Numbered from the stretch's first letter, positions 54,751-62,881 are shown. The stretch is DNA of 64,000 nt from Paludibacteraceae bacterium (GCA_017447875.1 JAFSMP010000019.1:39557-103556); one strand, 5' to 3'. Made by a program: numbers and translations. Notes: generated from the letters alone by a model not told the origin.

Positions 54751-55250
54751 CCTCGTAATGCTATCTCATACAGCACGATCAGCAGGATGGCGATCGCGAG
54801 ATACACCAGGTTCATCGCATCTCCGAAAATCAGACCCGTGGTATCTCCGACGAAGCCGAACCACTCCGTGACGGATATATTAAGGTGGTTCTCGAAGAAA
54901 TGAAAATACCGGGCATTCGCTACACCCACGAAGATCGCCACTGCATACAGGATGCCGAAATACCAGGTGGCTACACTCGTCGCGCAACGCATCACGCGCG
55001 TGTACGAACCGCTTTGCTCCATACTGAGCGACAACACCGGTAGCACAACAGCAGGCAGCGCCACGATATAACTGGCGATGAGGTTATCGAACTTCACCCC
55101 GATCAACATTGCGCGAGCGGCTAAAGACCAGTCGATGCCTTCCGCCGGCATGTTTCCGAAGAGCAACACCAGACGGCAGGCACTGAGTGCCAGCAAGCCT
55201 AACAGGTGTACGGCAACGATATACCCTATGGTTTTCGCGGTTCTGTCCAT
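54726..55250 (-). CDS. membrane half of an LTA-synthase-like protein, encoded downstream of its catalytic half
   Basis: 174 residues, about four or five membrane segments (near 7-30, 55-78, 92-115 and 140-163). The pattern (IDWSLAARAMLIGVKFDNLI, then SYIVALPAVVLPVLSL, then YFHFFENHLNISVTEW) is what I know from the N-terminal membrane region of LtaS-type sulfatases of Bacteroidota. It is separated from the sulfatase and follows it, with a 25-bp out-of-frame overlap (55226-55250). It may still assemble with the sulfatase. The C-terminus ends in a word repeat. Confidence 0.7.
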   Translation of the reverse strand: MDRTAKTIGYIVAVHLLGLLALSACRLVLLFGNMPAEGIDWSLAARAMLIGVKFDNLIASYIVALPAVVLPVLSLSMEQSGSYTRVMRCATSVATWYFGILYAVAIFVGVANARYFHFFENHLNISVTEWFGFVGDTTGLIFGDAMNLVYLAIAILLIVLYEIALRGINLRFKI

Positions 55251-56647
55251 TTTTTGTCAATAGCTAATAAGTTAACGCGCTGCATGTTGAACCCGTACTG
55301 CCGCATGTCTGCCGTGCGTTCGGGTTCTTGCGCCGCGATATTCTCCCCGCTTCCGATGCGGTAGAGGCACTCGCGCTGCGAGTTGATACTGTAGCAGTAC
55401 AGGTATTCTCCGTCACTTACACCCAGATGTTCGTTGCTCACGAAGAAAGCGTATCTGCGTTGTGCATGCAGGATATCGATTCCCAAACTGTTGTTCTCAT
55501 GCGCGATCCCTAACATACTCAGTACCGTCTCCCATATGTCTATCTGCGATACCGGAGTGGTGATGACTTGCGGCGTGAGCACCGAGGAAACGAAGAAGAT
55601 CGGGATAGCGTTATAACTGAGGCACATGTCGTAGGGCGACTGCATCGGCGTTCCGTGGTCGGCTACCAGGATATACAGCGCGTCCTTACCCCATGCGGTC
55701 TGTTGTGCCGCTTCCATGAACTGCCGTACGGCATCGTCCGCATACGCGATGATCTGCAGATCCTCGCTCTCGGCCCGTGAACGGTACGACTCCGGCACCA
55801 CAAACGGACTATGATTGCTGACCGTCAGGAACGAAGCAAAGAACGGTTTGCCTTCTTGCGCTTTCTCATTCAGTTTCTGCAATCCGTATTCGAACATGTA
55901 TGCGTCCGAGACACCGAAGTTATTCACGACTTGGTCACTCGGGTAGTCGTACAGTGAGTATATCTGCGCGATCGAGTTGTCGCGCCAGAAGGAGTTCATG
56001 TTGTCGTACTGCGGGTTTCCGGTGACGAACGCGAGGTTCTCGTATCCGGCCTGCGCCAGATAATACGGCAAGCCCGTGTAATACGGTGCTGTGACGTCCA
56101 TGCAGGTCTTGGCGAAGTTCGGTACAAAACCGTAATGGACTCCTACGATACCGTTGTTGGTGTGGATACCGGTGGAGTAGGCGTTCGCACAGAAGATGCT
56201 CCGGTCCCGCAGACTGCGCAGGTACGGGATCAAGTACTGTCCGTCTGCACTCGTCCGCTCGAAGTTATCCCGCGTCATCGATTCCATGAAGATGAGGATC
56301 ACATTCGGCTGACCCTCCACACGCGGAACGCATGAGCCCGCGCGTACGATACCGTTGATACTATCCGCAGGCACAATGCCCAGTTCCTGCTGCACATATG
56401 CTATAGCATCCGCTTCATTCACCGCTGCGATCTCTTTCGGCACATTGTATTTGCCGTACTCTGCGGACTTGATAATATTGAAGATAGGATTGATACCGAG
56501 ACGGTTGTAGAAAGGTACGTCGCAGAAGTATGCAAAACTCACTTTCAACGGATAACGCTGAAAGCTGCCCCGCATTCCGCAGAACACAATGCCCCATAAG
56601 AGAAGACAACTCAGGGCACCCCAAACATACTTCTTCCAAGCCTTCAT
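55226..56647 (-). CDS. LTA synthase/sulfatase-type catalytic half
   Basis: 473 residues from the ATG at 56647; longer in-frame starts lie upstream of the promoter. One membrane helix (about 8-27, VWGALSCLLLWGIVFCGMRG) is followed by the linker NPIFNIIKSAEYGKYN and an alkaline-phosphatase-fold domain: PNVILIFMESMTRDNF, AYSTGIHTNNGIVGVHYGF with the likely Thr nucleophile, NHSPFV, and ILVADHGTPMQSPYD. Relatives of about 650 residues carry four more N-terminal helices; here those helices are encoded by the next gene. It should transfer or hydrolyse a phosphate-linked group on the periplasmic side. Confidence 0.88.
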   Translation of the reverse strand: MKAWKKYVWGALSCLLLWGIVFCGMRGSFQRYPLKVSFAYFCDVPFYNRLGINPIFNIIKSAEYGKYNVPKEIAAVNEADAIAYVQQELGIVPADSINGIVRAGSCVPRVEGQPNVILIFMESMTRDNFERTSADGQYLIPYLRSLRDRSIFCANAYSTGIHTNNGIVGVHYGFVPNFAKTCMDVTAPYYTGLPYYLAQAGYENLAFVTGNPQYDNMNSFWRDNSIAQIYSLYDYPSDQVVNNFGVSDAYMFEYGLQKLNEKAQEGKPFFASFLTVSNHSPFVVPESYRSRAESEDLQIIAYADDAVRQFMEAAQQTAWGKDALYILVADHGTPMQSPYDMCLSYNAIPIFFVSSVLTPQVITTPVSQIDIWETVLSMLGIAHENNSLGIDILHAQRRYAFFVSNEHLGVSDGEYLYCYSINSQRECLYRIGSGENIAAQEPERTADMRQYGFNMQRVNLLAIDKKWTEPRKP

Positions 56648-56660
56648 ACCAAATCGGTTG

Positions 56661-56691
56661 CAAAGGTAGTAAAAAAAAATGACATACGCAA
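56661..56691 (-). promoter_or_regulatory. promoter of the sulfatase-pheT-prfC-nupG-gldF operon
   Basis: TTG (56689-56691, in TTGCGTATGTC), 20 nt, TACCTTTG (56661-56668), then CAACCG. It gives a leader of about 8 nt. Confidence 0.85.
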
Positions 56692-56718
56692 GAAAAAACG
56701 AATTTTTTATCGCATAAT

Positions 56719-56749
56719 TTGCATATATGCAAAAAAAGTTGTACCTTTG
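56719..56749 (+). promoter_or_regulatory. promoter of the ompH/Wzi-like operon
   Basis: TTG (56719-56721, in TTTGCATATATGC), 20 nt, TACCTTTG (56742-56749), then CACCG. It is back to back with the sulfatase promoter. Confidence 0.86.
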
Positions 56750-56774
56750 CACCGAATTTGTAAAATGGACAACT

Positions 56775-56990
56775 ATGGACATGAGTGTTATCGTCGGGTC
56801 GATTGTGGTGGTGACCATAGGAGTGGTGCTGCTTTGCGTGGGGGTGATCTTTCGTAAGGACCACTCGTTTCGCTCGCAGCATATTGCTCAGAATGAGCGG
56901 ATGAAGGAAAACAAGATTCATTGCGCCACCTCGCAGGACCGCGAAGCACGACATGCATCATCGAAGAAAATAGATATTAAAAATTTATAG
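56775..56990 (+). CDS. small single-span membrane protein
   Basis: 71 residues from the ATG at 56775, after the promoter. One membrane segment (about 4-26, VIVGSIVVVTIGVVLLCVGV), then a basic, cytosol-like tail with HIAQNERMKENKIHCATSQD and a lone Cys. I have a vague memory of similar short Bacteroidota proteins (a motif like CATSQDREAR) but cannot name the family. It stops one base before ompH. Confidence 0.6.
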   Translation: MDMSVIVGSIVVVTIGVVLLCVGVIFRKDHSFRSQHIAQNERMKENKIHCATSQDREARHASSKKIDIKNL

Positions 56991-56991
56991 T

Positions 56992-57618
56992 ATGAACAAG
57001 ATTACAGTTATTGTAGAAGTTATTTTGACAGCTGCTGTAGCAGCGTTGTTTGTTCTTTTCTTTACCGTTACTCCGGGTGCCAAGAAGCCGGCTAAGCAGG
57101 AGATTCAGGCTTCGGGTGAGTTGATGCCGATCGCGATCATCAACACGGATTCAATCCTCAAACACTATACCTTGGCGGTAGAGGCATCGGAGAAACTGAT
57201 GAACCGTTATGAGGAGTCCACCGTGAAGCTGGACACCAAAGCCAAATCGTTGCAGAAAGAGGTGGAGACCTTCCAACGCGACGTGGTGGATTTTCAGCGT
57301 AAGGTAGAGGCCAATGCGTTCCTGAGCCGTGAGCGTGCAGAGAGTGAGCAGGCTAAGTTGCAGAAGAAAGAGCAGCAGTTGATGGCTAAGCAGCAGGACC
57401 TGGAGAATCTGCGTCAGAAACTCAGTGCGGACTTCATGGAAGAGCAGGCTGCATTGACCCAACAGTTGCAGGACTCGGTGCAGGCTTACCTGCGTGAGTA
57501 CAATGCGGACGGTCGTTACCACCTCGTGCTGAATGATGCGGTACTGATGAACAAAGTAGCAGGCTACGATATCACCGACGAAGTAATTGAAGCGTTGAAC
57601 GCTCGTTATAAGAAGTAA
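56992..57618 (+). CDS. OmpH/Skp family periplasmic chaperone
   Basis: 208 residues. N-terminal signal anchor (about 5-28), then IAIINTDSILKHYTLAVEAS, a long coiled coil (about 60-160; KLQKKEQQLMAKQQDLENLR), and a closing strand YHLVLNDAVLMNKVAGYDIT. That is the Skp layout of a small beta-core with helical arms. It should hold unfolded outer-membrane proteins on the way to the BAM complex, fitting the barrel gene next to it. The signal is not obviously cleaved. Confidence 0.88.
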   Translation: MNKITVIVEVILTAAVAALFVLFFTVTPGAKKPAKQEIQASGELMPIAIINTDSILKHYTLAVEASEKLMNRYEESTVKLDTKAKSLQKEVETFQRDVVDFQRKVEANAFLSRERAESEQAKLQKKEQQLMAKQQDLENLRQKLSADFMEEQAALTQQLQDSVQAYLREYNADGRYHLVLNDAVLMNKVAGYDITDEVIEALNARYKK

Positions 57619-57730
57619 GACCGCTTCGCTAAAAGAACAAAGACCGTTTCACTAAAAGACAAAAGACTCAAATGACCCGACGGATTGTAATATGTCTATT
57701 GTCCATTGTCCTTCTACCATTGTCCCTTTG
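57619..57730. repeat. junction and signal-peptide cassette, copy 2
   Basis: Class A words (AGACCGCTTCGCTAAAAG, AAGACCGTTTCACTAAAAG), the start region (CTCAAATGACCCGACGG), and the class B region (CTATTGTCCATTGTCC TTCTACCATTGTCCC). It matches copy 1 (6438-6546, minus) almost base for base over roughly 110 bp. Confidence 0.85.
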
Positions 57731-59432
57731 GTCCCAGCGCATCCCGGAGATGATCGAATACACGGAGGTGTATGACTTTATCGAGGAGTTGACGACGGAC
57801 GGAGTGATTCAGTCCAATGCGGCTATCAAGCCTTATTCACGGGACTATATCGCGGCGTTGCTGGCGGAGGCGCAGACCAAGGACTCGCTGCTGAACAAGC
57901 GGCAGAAAGAGGACCTGCAGTTCTACATGCAGGACTATGCGCTCGAACTGGACACACTGCCGACATACTACAGTTACGGTCATCGGCACGTGACGCAGTG
58001 GAAGACGCCGATCTCGAACCTCAATCTGGCGGACCCGAGTCTGCATATGCTCACGAAGAACAAGATCTTCAAGATGCGTATCCGTCCGATCTTGGGCATG
58101 GACATCAACTACAATGTCAAGAAAGGTATGATCACCAAGCGGTGGTACGGAGCGGAGATCCAGATGGACATCGCCGGTCATCTCAGTATCTGGGGATCGA
58201 TTCGCGACAACAGTTGGAAAGGTACGGGTAAGGGTTTCCTCCAGGATAAGTATTACCCGACGAACTACGATAAGATGGTAGGAGCGCGTCTGACGCAGCC
58301 CGGTTATCTGAACGACCTGCCCGGCGTGCAGTACAAAGAAGCCGAATACGGCGGAGACTATTCCGACTTGCGTGGCGGTGTATCGCTGTATATGTGGTGG
58401 GGTTCGATCGGTGTACAGCGCGAGCGTATCACCTGGGGTGACGCGCAACATTGCTCCAACATCCTCTCCGGTCATAATCCCGCGGTACCGATGCTGACGC
58501 TGCAACTGACGCCCTGCAAGTGGTTCCAGTTCGACTATTTCCATGCGTGGCTGCCGAGTAACGTACTGGACTCGACCTATTATTATGAGGAGCAGTTTAT
58601 GGAGGACAGCATCAAGCTGAACTACCGTCCGCATAGTAAGTTTATGGCGGCGAATATGTTCACCTTCATGCCCTGCAAGTACGTGCAGTTCTCTTTCGGT
58701 AACTCGATCGTGTATGCCGAGCGCAGTCCGCAAGGACAGTACTTCATTCCTATCGCGTTCTTCAAATCGCTGGATCACCTGTTCACCAAGGGCGTTCATT
58801 CCGAGAACCAGAACTCACAAGCGTTCGCATCCATCACCGTCCGTCCGACGGATCACCTGCGGTTATACGGTTCGTTCTACCTGGATGAGTTCAAGTTAAG
58901 TCGTCTCAAGAAATCCAATAAGGAGCATAACCCGATCTCCTATCTGGTGGGTTTCGACTGGAGCGGATGGCCGGTGAAGGGCCTGAGTCTGAAGGGTGAG
59001 TTCATGCGTTCGTATATCGCTTGCTACACGCACTCAATCGAGGTGCTCGAATATACGTCGAACAGTTATGGCATGGGACATTATATGGGTGATAACGCAC
59101 AGAGTATCTTCGTGCAGATCGCCTATCGTCCGGTGCGTGGTCTGCGTCTGACGCTGGACTACACGCAGGACACCAAGTATACGGCGTACCCGTACATCCG
59201 CAAGACGATCGGGCAGGTGATTGCTCAGAAACCCTTCAGCGGTAAGATCTGGCAGAACGACATCATCCGTTTTCGCGCTATCTATGAGGTGTTCAATAAC
59301 TGCTACGCGCATGTCGATGCCACCTATAACTACGCGAGAGCGTCGAAACCCGAAGACCTCGCAATGTATTCGCCGGTATATATGCAAGGCAGAAACCTGA
59401 CCTTCACTGCCGGTTTGTCATTTGGCTTCTAA
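57672..59432 (+). CDS. Wzi-like capsule assembly outer-membrane barrel
   Basis: 586 residues. The signal peptide (MTRRIVICLLSIVLLPLSL, cleavage near WSQR) is encoded by the repeat cassette. A helical N-terminal part (about 25-90; YDFIEELTTDGVIQ, KRQKEDLQFYMQDY) is followed by barrel-like strands and the stretch SIGVQRERITWGDAQHCSNI, as in Wzi family proteins. The C-terminus LTFTAGLSFGF is a good barrel end. It probably binds or anchors surface polysaccharide. It is convergent with the glycosyltransferase gene, overlapping 4 bp. Confidence 0.83.
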   Translation: MTRRIVICLLSIVLLPLSLWSQRIPEMIEYTEVYDFIEELTTDGVIQSNAAIKPYSRDYIAALLAEAQTKDSLLNKRQKEDLQFYMQDYALELDTLPTYYSYGHRHVTQWKTPISNLNLADPSLHMLTKNKIFKMRIRPILGMDINYNVKKGMITKRWYGAEIQMDIAGHLSIWGSIRDNSWKGTGKGFLQDKYYPTNYDKMVGARLTQPGYLNDLPGVQYKEAEYGGDYSDLRGGVSLYMWWGSIGVQRERITWGDAQHCSNILSGHNPAVPMLTLQLTPCKWFQFDYFHAWLPSNVLDSTYYYEEQFMEDSIKLNYRPHSKFMAANMFTFMPCKYVQFSFGNSIVYAERSPQGQYFIPIAFFKSLDHLFTKGVHSENQNSQAFASITVRPTDHLRLYGSFYLDEFKLSRLKKSNKEHNPISYLVGFDWSGWPVKGLSLKGEFMRSYIACYTHSIEVLEYTSNSYGMGHYMGDNAQSIFVQIAYRPVRGLRLTLDYTQDTKYTAYPYIRKTIGQVIAQKPFSGKIWQNDIIRFRAIYEVFNNCYAHVDATYNYARASKPEDLAMYSPVYMQGRNLTFTAGLSFGF

Positions 59433-60337
59433 CGCATCTTGTGATAGTCGCGGCGGGCTTGAAAGACGGCTTTGAAGGCGCCCCAACGGCCTTGCAGCAG
59501 ATAGAAGAAAGCGGCTGCATAATCCAAGAAGAATCGTACAAAGAGCACTCCCCGGGGGTGCTTTTTGTTTTTGTATATCATGAGCAGGTTATTGCGATGA
59601 TTGAGATAGGTCTTACGCGGACTCTCGTAGTTGAGACTGCCTCCTCCGAGGTGATAGACGACGCTCTGCGGTACGCAGGCCAGTTTCCAGCCTTTATTGC
59701 GCATCCGCCAGCAAAGGTCAATCTCTTCCATATGGGCGAAGAAAGAAGCGTCCAGTCCGCCGCAGTCCTTATATACTCTCGTACGTACGCACATACAGGC
59801 TCCGCTGGTCCAGTCGACCTCGACGGTGTCATCGTACTGGCCGTGGTCCTGCTCCACTTTCCATAGTACCCGTCCGCGGCAATAAGGATAACCCAAGGCG
59901 TTGATATATCCGCCTGCTGCACCTGCGTGCTCGAAATAGTCGCGACGCACCCAACTGCGTATCTTCGGTTGCACCGCTGCCACCTCCGGGTGATGCTCCA
60001 TGTAATCGAGTAGGGGAATGAGCCATCCTTCGGTCACCTCCACGTCGCTGTTGAGGAGTACGACGTATTCGGGAAGTGAGACCGTTTCACTGTGGGAAGT
60101 GAGAAGTGAGATCGCGCGGTTATAGCCTTCGGCAAAACCGTAGTTCTTATCCAGCACGATGGTTCGGACGGACGGAAACTCGTTCTTCAGCACCTCGAGA
60201 CTCTCATCGGTACTGCCGTTATCCGCCACGATGATCTCCGCGCCCTTCGTATGGGCGATGACGGAAGGCAGATACTTCCTCAGCATCTGTGCCCCGTTCC
60301 AGTTCAATATGACTACTGCACACGTTTCCACTTCCAA
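59429..60337 (-). CDS. family 2 glycosyltransferase
   Basis: 302 residues, GT-A fold. CAVVILNWNGAQMLRKYLP at the start, IIVADNGSTDESLEVL at about 34, YVVLLNSDVEVTEGW with the DxD-like NSDVE at about 94, and DWTSGACMCVRTRVYKDCGG. C-terminal hydrophobic stretches could touch the membrane. It is related to rhamnosyl-like GT2 enzymes; donor and acceptor are unknown. SLLTSHSETVSL (about 77-88) is repeat-encoded. It is third in the cdsA operon and overlaps the acyltransferase gene by 25 bp. Confidence 0.87.
   Translation of the reverse strand: MEVETCAVVILNWNGAQMLRKYLPSVIAHTKGAEIIVADNGSTDESLEVLKNEFPSVRTIVLDKNYGFAEGYNRAISLLTSHSETVSLPEYVVLLNSDVEVTEGWLIPLLDYMEHHPEVAAVQPKIRSWVRRDYFEHAGAAGGYINALGYPYCRGRVLWKVEQDHGQYDDTVEVDWTSGACMCVRTRVYKDCGGLDASFFAHMEEIDLCWRMRNKGWKLACVPQSVVYHLGGGSLNYESPRKTYLNHRNNLLMIYKNKKHPRGVLFVRFFLDYAAAFFYLLQGRWGAFKAVFQARRDYHKMR
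59544..59575 (+). terminator. terminator of the ompH/Wzi operon, inside the glycosyltransferase gene
   Basis: AGCAC TCCCCGGGGG TGCT (59544-59562) followed by TTTTGTTTTTG. It lies 110 bases past the stop of the Wzi-like gene and is read through as codons (KHPRGVLF) of the opposite gene. Confidence 0.8.
60072..60111. repeat. word repeat inside the glycosyltransferase gene
   Basis: Plus strand GAAGTGAGACCGTTTCAC then TGTGGGAAGTGAGAAGTGAG. It shares the GAAGTGAGA word with coaE (23761) and the ACCGTTTCACT word with 57650. Confidence 0.65.
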
Positions 60338-61185
60338 CGATTATGGGTCCAGAGCCACAGATGCGGCTCATCTAAGATATTCTTTTCCAAGTTACGGGCA
60401 TAGGCGGTGGTGATTTCTCCTTCCGGACTGTTCTTGGGATCCATGGACAGCATTTCGAACCGTGCCTGATAGTGTCCCCGTTGAGGACGATGCACCGTCA
60501 GCGCAAAGACCGGATAACCGAATTTCTTGGACAGCACCTCTCCTCCGTCCAGGAAGCCCGTGTCCTGATGCAGGAAGTCCACCCAGGTGCGGGTCACTTC
60601 GGGACGCGGTTTCTGGTCGGCTATCAGTCCCAAGACGATGGGTTTCTTCTCCGCCCGGAAACGGATCATCTCACGCAGCACCCGCTGTTTCTCCACATAG
60701 GCACCGCCGCGTTTGGACCGCAGATCGAGCAGGAACTTATCCATCGACTCTTTCTTCGCCTTGCGGTATACATTCAGTTCGGTTACCTCCGGACTGAACC
60801 ACTGTTGGCAGGAGGACATCCACTCCCAGTTTCCTACATGCGCCAGCATCACCACGCATCCGCCGTATTCTTTGGCGGCATTGTCCACCGCTTCGGCATT
60901 CTCAAACACTACCCGCCGTTTGATCTCTTCGTTCGGGCAACGATAGCCGTAGATGGTCTCGGCGAAGGTGTAACATAACTGATGGTAGAAATCGCGCGCT
61001 ATCTGTTGCCGCTCCGCTTCGGTCTTATCCGGAAACGAGTTACGCAGGTTCTTCGCCACCATCTTACGACGGTAACGCACCACATAATACATGAGCGGAT
61101 AGATCAACCAGTCTGCGAACCAGTAATGGATCCGCAGCGGCAAGTGACTCAGAGCAGCGGCACAATGAAATAGCATAACCAGCAA
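60313..61185 (-). CDS. LpxL/HtrB-like lipid A acyltransferase
   Basis: 290 residues. One membrane segment near the N-terminus. The catalytic block is MLAHVGNWEWMSS (His-x4-Glu, at about residue 116), then VLGLIADQKPRPEV and a C-terminal ILDEPHLWLWTHNRWKW, typical of the LpxL/M family. It should acylate lipid A at the inner membrane. The start may be the second Met four residues in. It overlaps cdsA by 37 bp. Confidence 0.9.
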   Translation of the reverse strand: MLVMLFHCAAALSHLPLRIHYWFADWLIYPLMYYVVRYRRKMVAKNLRNSFPDKTEAERQQIARDFYHQLCYTFAETIYGYRCPNEEIKRRVVFENAEAVDNAAKEYGGCVVMLAHVGNWEWMSSCQQWFSPEVTELNVYRKAKKESMDKFLLDLRSKRGGAYVEKQRVLREMIRFRAEKKPIVLGLIADQKPRPEVTRTWVDFLHQDTGFLDGGEVLSKKFGYPVFALTVHRPQRGHYQARFEMLSMDPKNSPEGEITTAYARNLEKNILDEPHLWLWTHNRWKWKRVQ

Positions 61186-61991
61186 TAGGCGGTGAGGATA
61201 GGTGAAGCTAATAAGATACTGTCAAAACGGTCAAGTACTCCTCCGTGACCGGGCAGGAAACGACCGGAGTCTTTCACGCCTATCGAGCGCTTGAACAGAC
61301 TCTCCATCAGGTCGCCGAGCGTACCGAATACACTCACGAAGAAACCGAACAGACCGGCGATCCATAGACTGGGTTCCGGCGTCTGGATGGACTCGAACCA
61401 ACCGAAGCGATTTAAGATAAACGCTCCGCCGATGGCAAAAGCCATCCCGCCGAACAGTCCTTCCCAGCTCTTCTTTGGACTCACATGCGGCGCCATCTTA
61501 TGGTTGCCCTGCGGCCGTTTGGCGGTAAGCGTACCTACGCAGTACGCACCCGTGTCATTGATCCAGATGATGACAAAAAGCGCCAGCAGCAACCATTTAT
61601 CCAGGCTGTAGAGGAAGGGTAAGGTCAGTATCGGTGCTGCGATCATGATCTGCGAGATAAGCATGTTCCCCCAAACCTCTAACGGACGCTCCGCATGGTT
61701 CCATATCTCATCCAGCAGACTCAAGACAAGAATCGGCATATAGACCGCCGCAAAAGCCAGCACCAACATGCCTTCATGGAACACGCTCATCAACCATAAC
61801 ATGACCACTCCCAGGGCTGCGTACACACGCTGCAGACTATGCGACTTCACCAGACGGTGAAACTCATCCACCGCCAGCAGACTCACCAGCAATAACAATC
61901 CCGACACAGCCCATACATCCCATAAGATACAGCAGACGATACAGGCTACATACACGGTACCACTCAGGGTTCGTTTAACCAATTCTGACAT
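61149..61991 (-). CDS. cdsA: phosphatidate cytidylyltransferase
   Basis: 280 residues with about seven or eight membrane segments. The CDP-diglyceride synthase signature is near the C-terminus: SLFKRSIGVKDSGRFLPGHGG, then VLDRFDSIL. GTLTAKRPQGNHKMAPHVSP and KKSWEGLFGG precede it. It makes CDP-diacylglycerol from phosphatidate and CTP for all phospholipids. It is the first gene of an envelope operon with an acyltransferase and a glycosyltransferase. Confidence 0.96.
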   Translation of the reverse strand: MSELVKRTLSGTVYVACIVCCILWDVWAVSGLLLLVSLLAVDEFHRLVKSHSLQRVYAALGVVMLWLMSVFHEGMLVLAFAAVYMPILVLSLLDEIWNHAERPLEVWGNMLISQIMIAAPILTLPFLYSLDKWLLLALFVIIWINDTGAYCVGTLTAKRPQGNHKMAPHVSPKKSWEGLFGGMAFAIGGAFILNRFGWFESIQTPEPSLWIAGLFGFFVSVFGTLGDLMESLFKRSIGVKDSGRFLPGHGGVLDRFDSILLASPILTAYCWLCYFIVPLL

Positions 61992-62009
61992 AATTCACTA
62001 ATTTTGGCA

Positions 62010-62040
62010 CAAAATTACTACAAATTATTCAAATATGCAA
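62010..62040 (-). promoter_or_regulatory. promoter of the cdsA operon
   Basis: TTG (62038-62040, in TTGCATATTTG), 20 nt, TAATTTTG (62010-62017). The start codon is 19 bases past the box. Confidence 0.82.
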
Positions 62041-62088
62041 GATTTAGATGTAAAAAAAATCAAAAATGCTTGCATTATTTGTGTTTTT

Positions 62089-62172
62089 ACAACTAAATAT
62101 TGTTGTTTGCACAATAGTGCGAACGTAAATTCGGGGGGACCCTGCTATTTTAGTAGGGAGGACCGAAGTTAC
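62089..62172. other. three adjacent stem-loops in the cdsA upstream region
   Basis: ACAAC/GTTGT (62089-62106), GCAC AATA GTGC (62109-62120), and a larger one: GTAA (62125-62128) with TTAC (62169-62172), TTCGG (62130-62134) with CCGAA (62063+100, i.e. 62163-62167), CCCTGCTA (62140-62147) with TAGTAGGG (62151-62158). The G-rich and A-rich internal bulges are unpaired. No coding frame fits. No convincing promoter drives it. The other bases between 62041 and 62262 are AT-rich and show nothing else. Confidence 0.55.
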
Positions 62173-62262
62173 AACAAATATTTGTTTGTTTTCTTGATAT
62201 ATGCAAGTTTTAGGTCACTATTTGTGAAATTTCCGCCCTCTTTCCCCCTCCCATTCGGTAAC

Positions 62263-62293
62263 AAAAAACGACCCGCTTTTTCAAGTGAGTCGT
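62263..62293 (-). terminator. terminator of the lipoprotein gene at 62.3 kb
   Basis: On the minus strand ACGACTC (62287-62293) pairs with GGGTCGT (62268-62274), with one G-T pair, then six T (62263-62268). It lies just after the lipoprotein stop. Confidence 0.75.
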
Positions 62294-62311
62294 CTAGCAA
62301 AAACCGGATCG

Positions 62312-62881
62312 TCAGTTCTTTTCAACCAATTCCCAGGAATATTTCTTGCCGAGTACGCTTACGACGCCTGTATTTTCCCGCAATGTGCATTTCATCTCGT
62401 CCTCTACAATAGTGAGTTGGCCATCTTTCCTGATGGTACGACCCTCTGCGAACTCCGAAGCATTGATTATAAAGAATCCGTCTGTGCAGATTTTCCCTCT
62501 TTCCTTATACACATTCAGTTCAATCAAAACCTGATTTCTTGCACTTTTCAAAGCAGTACACAAACGGTAAAAGACATCATCTTCATCATCGTCTTCATTT
62601 CCACGTTTTCTCGGAGCATCAATTTCGCTATCATCCATTTCGCTAAAAATATTCTCTTTTACAACGAATCCTTCTGTGACTGTCTCACCGGTAGCCAAAT
62701 CCGTCCGCAGGAAATAGACACTATCTCCTTCTTGATAATTGTCCGTGAGGTATGAGGCTATTTCCAGAGCCGTCTCCTTCAACTCGTCTTTATACGGTGT
62801 TTCCGGTTCGTTTTTCGTTTTCTTGCATCCCATTAAGAGCATACAGCTCAATGCAATTAATAAAAATGTTTTTGCTTTCAT
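62312..62881 (-). CDS. lipoprotein of unknown function
   Basis: 189 residues. Signal peptide with lipobox (LLMGC, Cys19). The mature part has a helical start (LKETALEIASYLTDNYQEGD) and a beta-rich body. In the middle is an acidic patch (NEDDDEDDVF) and a lone Cys after it. I do not recognise a family. No promoter of the standard type is seen just upstream, so it probably comes from the gene at 63.0-63.8 kb. A terminator follows. Confidence 0.65.
   Translation of the reverse strand: MKAKTFLLIALSCMLLMGCKKTKNEPETPYKDELKETALEIASYLTDNYQEGDSVYFLRTDLATGETVTEGFVVKENIFSEMDDSEIDAPRKRGNEDDDEDDVFYRLCTALKSARNQVLIELNVYKERGKICTDGFFIINASEFAEGRTIRKDGQLTIVEDEMKCTLRENTGVVSVLGKKYSWELVEKN

Noticed and set aside
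56647-56818. N-terminal extension of the sulfatase frame with an apparent membrane helix
   Set aside because: It lies upstream of the mapped promoter boxes for this gene and overlaps the divergent promoter.
62175-62206. A possible promoter (TTGCATATATC, then AATATTTG) that would drive the stem-loop cluster on the minus strand
   Set aside because: The spacing is 21 nt and the box deviates from TAnnTTTG, against the exact rule at all other sites.
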